Shown here one piece after another: positions 61,343 to 64,000 of a stretch of 64,000 nucleotides of DNA. Numbering within the stretch: position 1 is the stretch's first letter; each line of letters starts with the position of its first letter. The translations under genes and the position numbers were made by a program. Source of the stretch: CBDCFV01 sp965203835. GTDB lineage: Bacteria; Chloroflexota; Dehalococcoidia; Lucifugimonadales; UBA3495. The stretch spans positions 2,480,001-2,544,000 of the forward strand of contig OZ241919.1 in assembly GCA_965203835.1 (NCBI GenBank), given 5' to 3'. The notes under the pieces are model-generated. The model saw only the letters and a list, made by a program, of their open reading frames with translations. It was not told the DNA's origin and searched no databases.

Positions 61343-63610
61343 TTACACTACATCAATATCGTCGAATATGCTTCGGCCTCCAGTAAGGGCGACCGGAAGT
61401 TCGACGCGTCCGATTAACCTCTCTTCCCCTTCGTGCTCGTAATCTGCGTGTTTACTGATCCAAGATTCGATGCTTGATAGCTGGTCGTCAATCAGATCGG
61501 CGATTTCCTGCTCGTCTTGGAAGAAGTCGCCCAGAGCATTCAAAACTTCTTTCAACTGTTGCATCCAATCGTCAGGGGAGACATCCTCGTCCCAGTTGCT
61601 TTCCTCTCCATCCCTAATATCGTCCAAGTCCGGCAAGACTTTGTCCCTTACGGATTGGATTAGCTCATCGAATTCTTCCTGGCGGTACAAATTTCTTATG
61701 CGCGGATTCGACAAGGCGCCTGCGTCCCATGCGTTGAGTAGGTACCCACTTACCGTATCCAAGAACCGTTTTCTATTTGCCTCAGGCAGCAGGTCAAGTT
61801 CGTGAAGGCGCAGGACCAGAGGAACTTCCGGCACAATAGTAAGTGACATTCCGGGCTCAGAAATCTGGTCCAGGAGGGCCGGATGGCGATCCAGATATAA
61901 CTGGAGGAATTCGTCGGAGCACCGTCTTGCGAGAAACGCCAATAGTCCCCACGTAGCCGTGTCACGCGTGATACAGTCGGGATGGCACTGGGCGATCTCG
62001 TCAAGTTCATCCAGTTTTCCCATGACTTCGTGAAACAGAGATCTTGGCACTATCGTAGCTCTTTCGATGCCAACATCGCCGCAGGTGATTTGAGAGAGCA
62101 ATTTGTTTGGGTCACTACCTGCGACGAAAATGGCGAGGTGCTCAGGATTGTCTGCCAAGATTCCTGCGTAGGCGTCGCCGATGGTCGGATGCCGGAATTG
62201 CCAAAAAGCCTCGCCATCTATGTGCGAGAGGTGAACGAAACTACCGGCGAGCGAGTTAGCGGCAGAGGTGCATCCGGACAAATCACTACCGAGGCGACCG
62301 ATGGCGCGCTGTTCTGGTGGTAGCAATTCTATGGGGCTTTGTAGATGTCCCTTGCGCAAAAATATCAACGCCAATATGGCGCGGCTATGAGTATCCAGCC
62401 CTCTGATTGTCTCTTGGAGAAACTGCTCTCGCCTTTCAACGAACTGGTGAATCGAAGCCTCGTGAAGTCGTAGCGATTTCGTGAATGCTGAGTCTCCCAA
62501 CCTCCGGGCGGTTTCCGGAACGAATCGTGGGTGTACTGCAATTCCTTCAAGGAATGGTTTTATGGCAGTTCGAAAGGACGTAGGCTGATTGCCGAGTTTG
62601 ATGTGGTTGTACAGCACTTGTCGTTTTTCATCTTCAGACAATTCGTGCACATCAATAACCACCTGGCTTTCATTCAATAGCGGAAACGCTGGTTCTTTCA
62701 GCCTATCCCGGACTCGGTTGTAAATGTAGTCACGGGAGGTCAGCACAATCTTAGCCCCGCGCCTAACCATCGTTCGTATGGTCGGCCAAGCCCTACTCCA
62801 ACTGTCAACTAGGGCATCGTCTTGCTGCGTGACGCCGAATGCATCGTCAATCCAGAAAAACTGGGTCGATTGATTGGAATTCCAGTGATCATTGACCTCT
62901 GCAGGATCCCGCAAAACGAGGGTGGGGGCGTTCCAGTTGTCCAACGCTGCCATCGCCAGAAGCGATGCGATCGTGGTCTTCCCTGCGGCCGGTTCACCGA
63001 TAAGCAGCACGAATCCGTGGTTGTCCAACGCTGCCGCTGCCCTCTGATAGGCGTTCGTAACCACGACTTTGCCGATGTCTTCCCGCATCGTCTCCAAGAT
63101 CGCTTCCGCCTGGGTGTACGCGCGTTCGTCCAAAATTTCGCTCAGGTCCCCAAGCCCGTACACTCGCGGGACTAACATACGCAAGCGTTTGTTTTCAATG
63201 ATTTGCCTTGTCAGCCATGATGCCTCAAAGATACGCACGTGCTTGACGCCAACGTCCTCGAACATCTTGCGGATGTGTCGGTGCGACCTTCCTGTGATGT
63301 TGGCATTCGTCATCAAAATGTATGAATCGCAGATGCCTTGCTGGACCAGCGCTTTGGCCTTTTCCGCTTCTTCTGAGAGACGGGACGGAGTCAGACGACC
63401 GTCGGCTTTCGCTGTGAACTTGCACTGGATCACGAAAGAGTCTTCAAGGTCTTCGTGACTGCCGGGGCTCCACGTCCCCCTGAAGGCGCCGTCTCTGCCC
63501 CCGTCATTTGAATCGGCAAAGGATTCCAAGGTCTGACCGAGGATTTCACCGCCGATCGTGTGGCACAACTGTTGGAAGCTATGCCATCCGAGTTTATGCA
63601 GGTCGTACAT
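61343..63610 (-). CDS. Mrr-like nuclease fused to an nSTAND-type NTPase
   Basis: 755 residues, AT-rich compared with neighbours. The N-terminus SFQQLCHTIGGEILGQTLES, NDGGRDGAF and FVIQCKFTAKADGRLT (D ... QCK) resembles Mrr/restriction-endonuclease-like domains. The centre has Walker A LLIGEPAAGKTTIASLLA (about 203-220), Walker B FFWIDDAFGVTQQDD (about 255-268) and IVLTSRDYIYN, the nSTAND3 style of P-loop NTPase. The C-terminal ~400 residues are helical. Proteins of this layout act in anti-phage defence; that is inferred from the family. ATG at 63610 has no ribosome site (see promoter). Confidence 0.7.
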   Translation of the reverse strand: MYDLHKLGWHSFQQLCHTIGGEILGQTLESFADSNDGGRDGAFRGTWSPGSHEDLEDSFVIQCKFTAKADGRLTPSRLSEEAEKAKALVQQGICDSYILMTNANITGRSHRHIRKMFEDVGVKHVRIFEASWLTRQIIENKRLRMLVPRVYGLGDLSEILDERAYTQAEAILETMREDIGKVVVTNAYQRAAAALDNHGFVLLIGEPAAGKTTIASLLAMAALDNWNAPTLVLRDPAEVNDHWNSNQSTQFFWIDDAFGVTQQDDALVDSWSRAWPTIRTMVRRGAKIVLTSRDYIYNRVRDRLKEPAFPLLNESQVVIDVHELSEDEKRQVLYNHIKLGNQPTSFRTAIKPFLEGIAVHPRFVPETARRLGDSAFTKSLRLHEASIHQFVERREQFLQETIRGLDTHSRAILALIFLRKGHLQSPIELLPPEQRAIGRLGSDLSGCTSAANSLAGSFVHLSHIDGEAFWQFRHPTIGDAYAGILADNPEHLAIFVAGSDPNKLLSQITCGDVGIERATIVPRSLFHEVMGKLDELDEIAQCHPDCITRDTATWGLLAFLARRCSDEFLQLYLDRHPALLDQISEPGMSLTIVPEVPLVLRLHELDLLPEANRKRFLDTVSGYLLNAWDAGALSNPRIRNLYRQEEFDELIQSVRDKVLPDLDDIRDGEESNWDEDVSPDDWMQQLKEVLNALGDFFQDEQEIADLIDDQLSSIESWISKHADYEHEGEERLIGRVELPVALTGGRSIFDDIDVV

Positions 63611-63612
63611 TA

Positions 63613-63649
63613 GGGAAAAATCATCGGTCAGTTGATAATTGCCTGTCAA
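63613..63649 (-). promoter_or_regulatory. Likely promoter of the Mrr-NTPase gene, leaderless
   Basis: On the minus strand TTGACA (63649-63644), an 18-base spacer and GATGAT (63625-63620) precede the ATG at 63610 by nine bases. Transcription would begin at or next to the start codon, which fits the absence of a Shine-Dalgarno sequence. Confidence 0.4.
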
Positions 63650-63729
63650 CCTCCACCGTGTTCTCCGCCACCAAGGTTCGTGATTATCTGCGTTAAGTTG
63701 AGGCGGAATAGTGGCCGAATGGGTGTCGA

Positions 63730-63999
63730 TTACCGGGCGTGTAGCGCCGTCGGCACCCCGTCCCTGCGCCACACCGTTGCCCCGCCGGTCAACGGCCCTC
63801 CGAGCGCCCGCTCCAGGGTGGCGGTCAGCATGGGCAGCCGTCCGGCAGTGGCCCGGAAGCTCTCCTCGCCCGGGTCCGTCTCGCACACCATCAGCAGGGG
63901 CAGGGCTCTTCCGATAGCGGCCATCTTCCGGTAGGGTCCCAGCTTCTCCTCCGCCTGCCGCCGCAGCACGGCGCGACGCTCGAACTCCAGGCAGTAGGC
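63730..63999 (-). CDS. Replication-relaxation-like protein, C-terminal part only
   Basis: The frame is open to the right edge: AYCLEFERRAVLRRQAEEKL, YRKMAAIGRALPLLMVCETD and ESFRATAGRLPMLTATLERA match the C-terminus of the 22138-23760 protein and the 13.1-kb fragment (EWERRAVRP ... VLVVFDNEIAAGHFL). The start lies outside the window. It suggests another mobile-element segment beyond the right edge, or a chromosomal relative. Confidence 0.6.
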   Translation of the reverse strand, partial: AYCLEFERRAVLRRQAEEKLGPYRKMAAIGRALPLLMVCETDPGEESFRATAGRLPMLTATLERALGGPLTGGATVWRRDGVPTALHAR

Positions 64000-64000
64000 C

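Overview
The window is GC-rich with long ORFs on both strands. The protein repertoire suggests an uncultured Chloroflexota bacterium (a Dehalococcoidia/SAR202-like lineage is my best guess): Calx-beta and fibronectin-type surface proteins, Pro/Thr-rich lipoproteins, an Atg22/UMF1-type MFS transporter, a kinase fused to a PhoB-type regulator, and a conjugation apparatus without outer-membrane parts. That taxonomy is inference from gene content. No rRNA, tRNA or CRISPR was found.

Layout. (1) 1-5.5 kb: end of a secreted Calx-beta protein, an MFS permease, and two HTH regulators, one with three HTH domains. (2) 5.7-13.5 kb: a replicon-like accessory zone with one intact copy (6.9-7.7 kb) and one decayed copy (9.5-10.3 kb) of an unrecognised HTH/coiled-coil protein. 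Each copy comes with conserved noncoding DNA: a 41-bp-period repeat array, a bulged hairpin, GTAC-N5-GTAC operator-like sites and TGTACA-centred repeats. An ankyrin lipoprotein and a fragment of a replication-relaxation gene follow. (3) 13.6-21 kb: DUF7662/PIN toxin-antitoxin pair, a cargo gene between 17-bp inverted repeats, a recombinase fragment abutting a DUF805 gene, a HigA-like regulator and two convergent large serine recombinases. (4) 21-32.7 kb, minus strand: a compact type IV secretion operon (exported protein, VirB6, pilin, PrgI/VirB3-like, second pilin, VirB4, VirD4-like, replication-relaxation protein, two HTH proteins, small basic protein, RHH protein, recombinase). (5) 33.1-34.9 kb: the third copy of the replicon-like module, inverted relative to the first, so modules A and B bracket zones 3 and 4. 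(6) 34.9-50.6 kb, plus strand: a DNA-processing and partition block with DnaG-like primase, Rad52-like annealing protein, stand-alone TSCPD protein, PD-(D/E)XK Fe-S nuclease, SSB, RadC, DUF6094 methyltransferase, SNF2-like helicase and a PRTRC cassette (C, an F-position gene, B, A, ThiF, and an E-like protein fused to DUF2958). Most of these genes are separated by strong GC-rich hairpins. (7) 50.7-64 kb: Gly-rich small protein, NYN protein, HTH protein, a ~1,600-residue repeat surface protein, a kinase-regulator fusion, a lipoprotein, an Mrr-nSTAND-like NTPase likely used in defence, and the end of another replication-relaxation gene.

Together zones 2-6 look like an integrative conjugative element or integrated megaplasmid. 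Serine recombinases would handle integration, the T4SS transfer, the primase/Rad52/SSB/nuclease/helicase set DNA processing, and PRTRC plus the HTH modules maintenance. No recognisable relaxase was found. Several otherwise intact genes are broken by single-base changes in G or C runs (13.93, 32.10, 43.00, 51.80, 53.59 kb), which looks more like sequencing error than decay.
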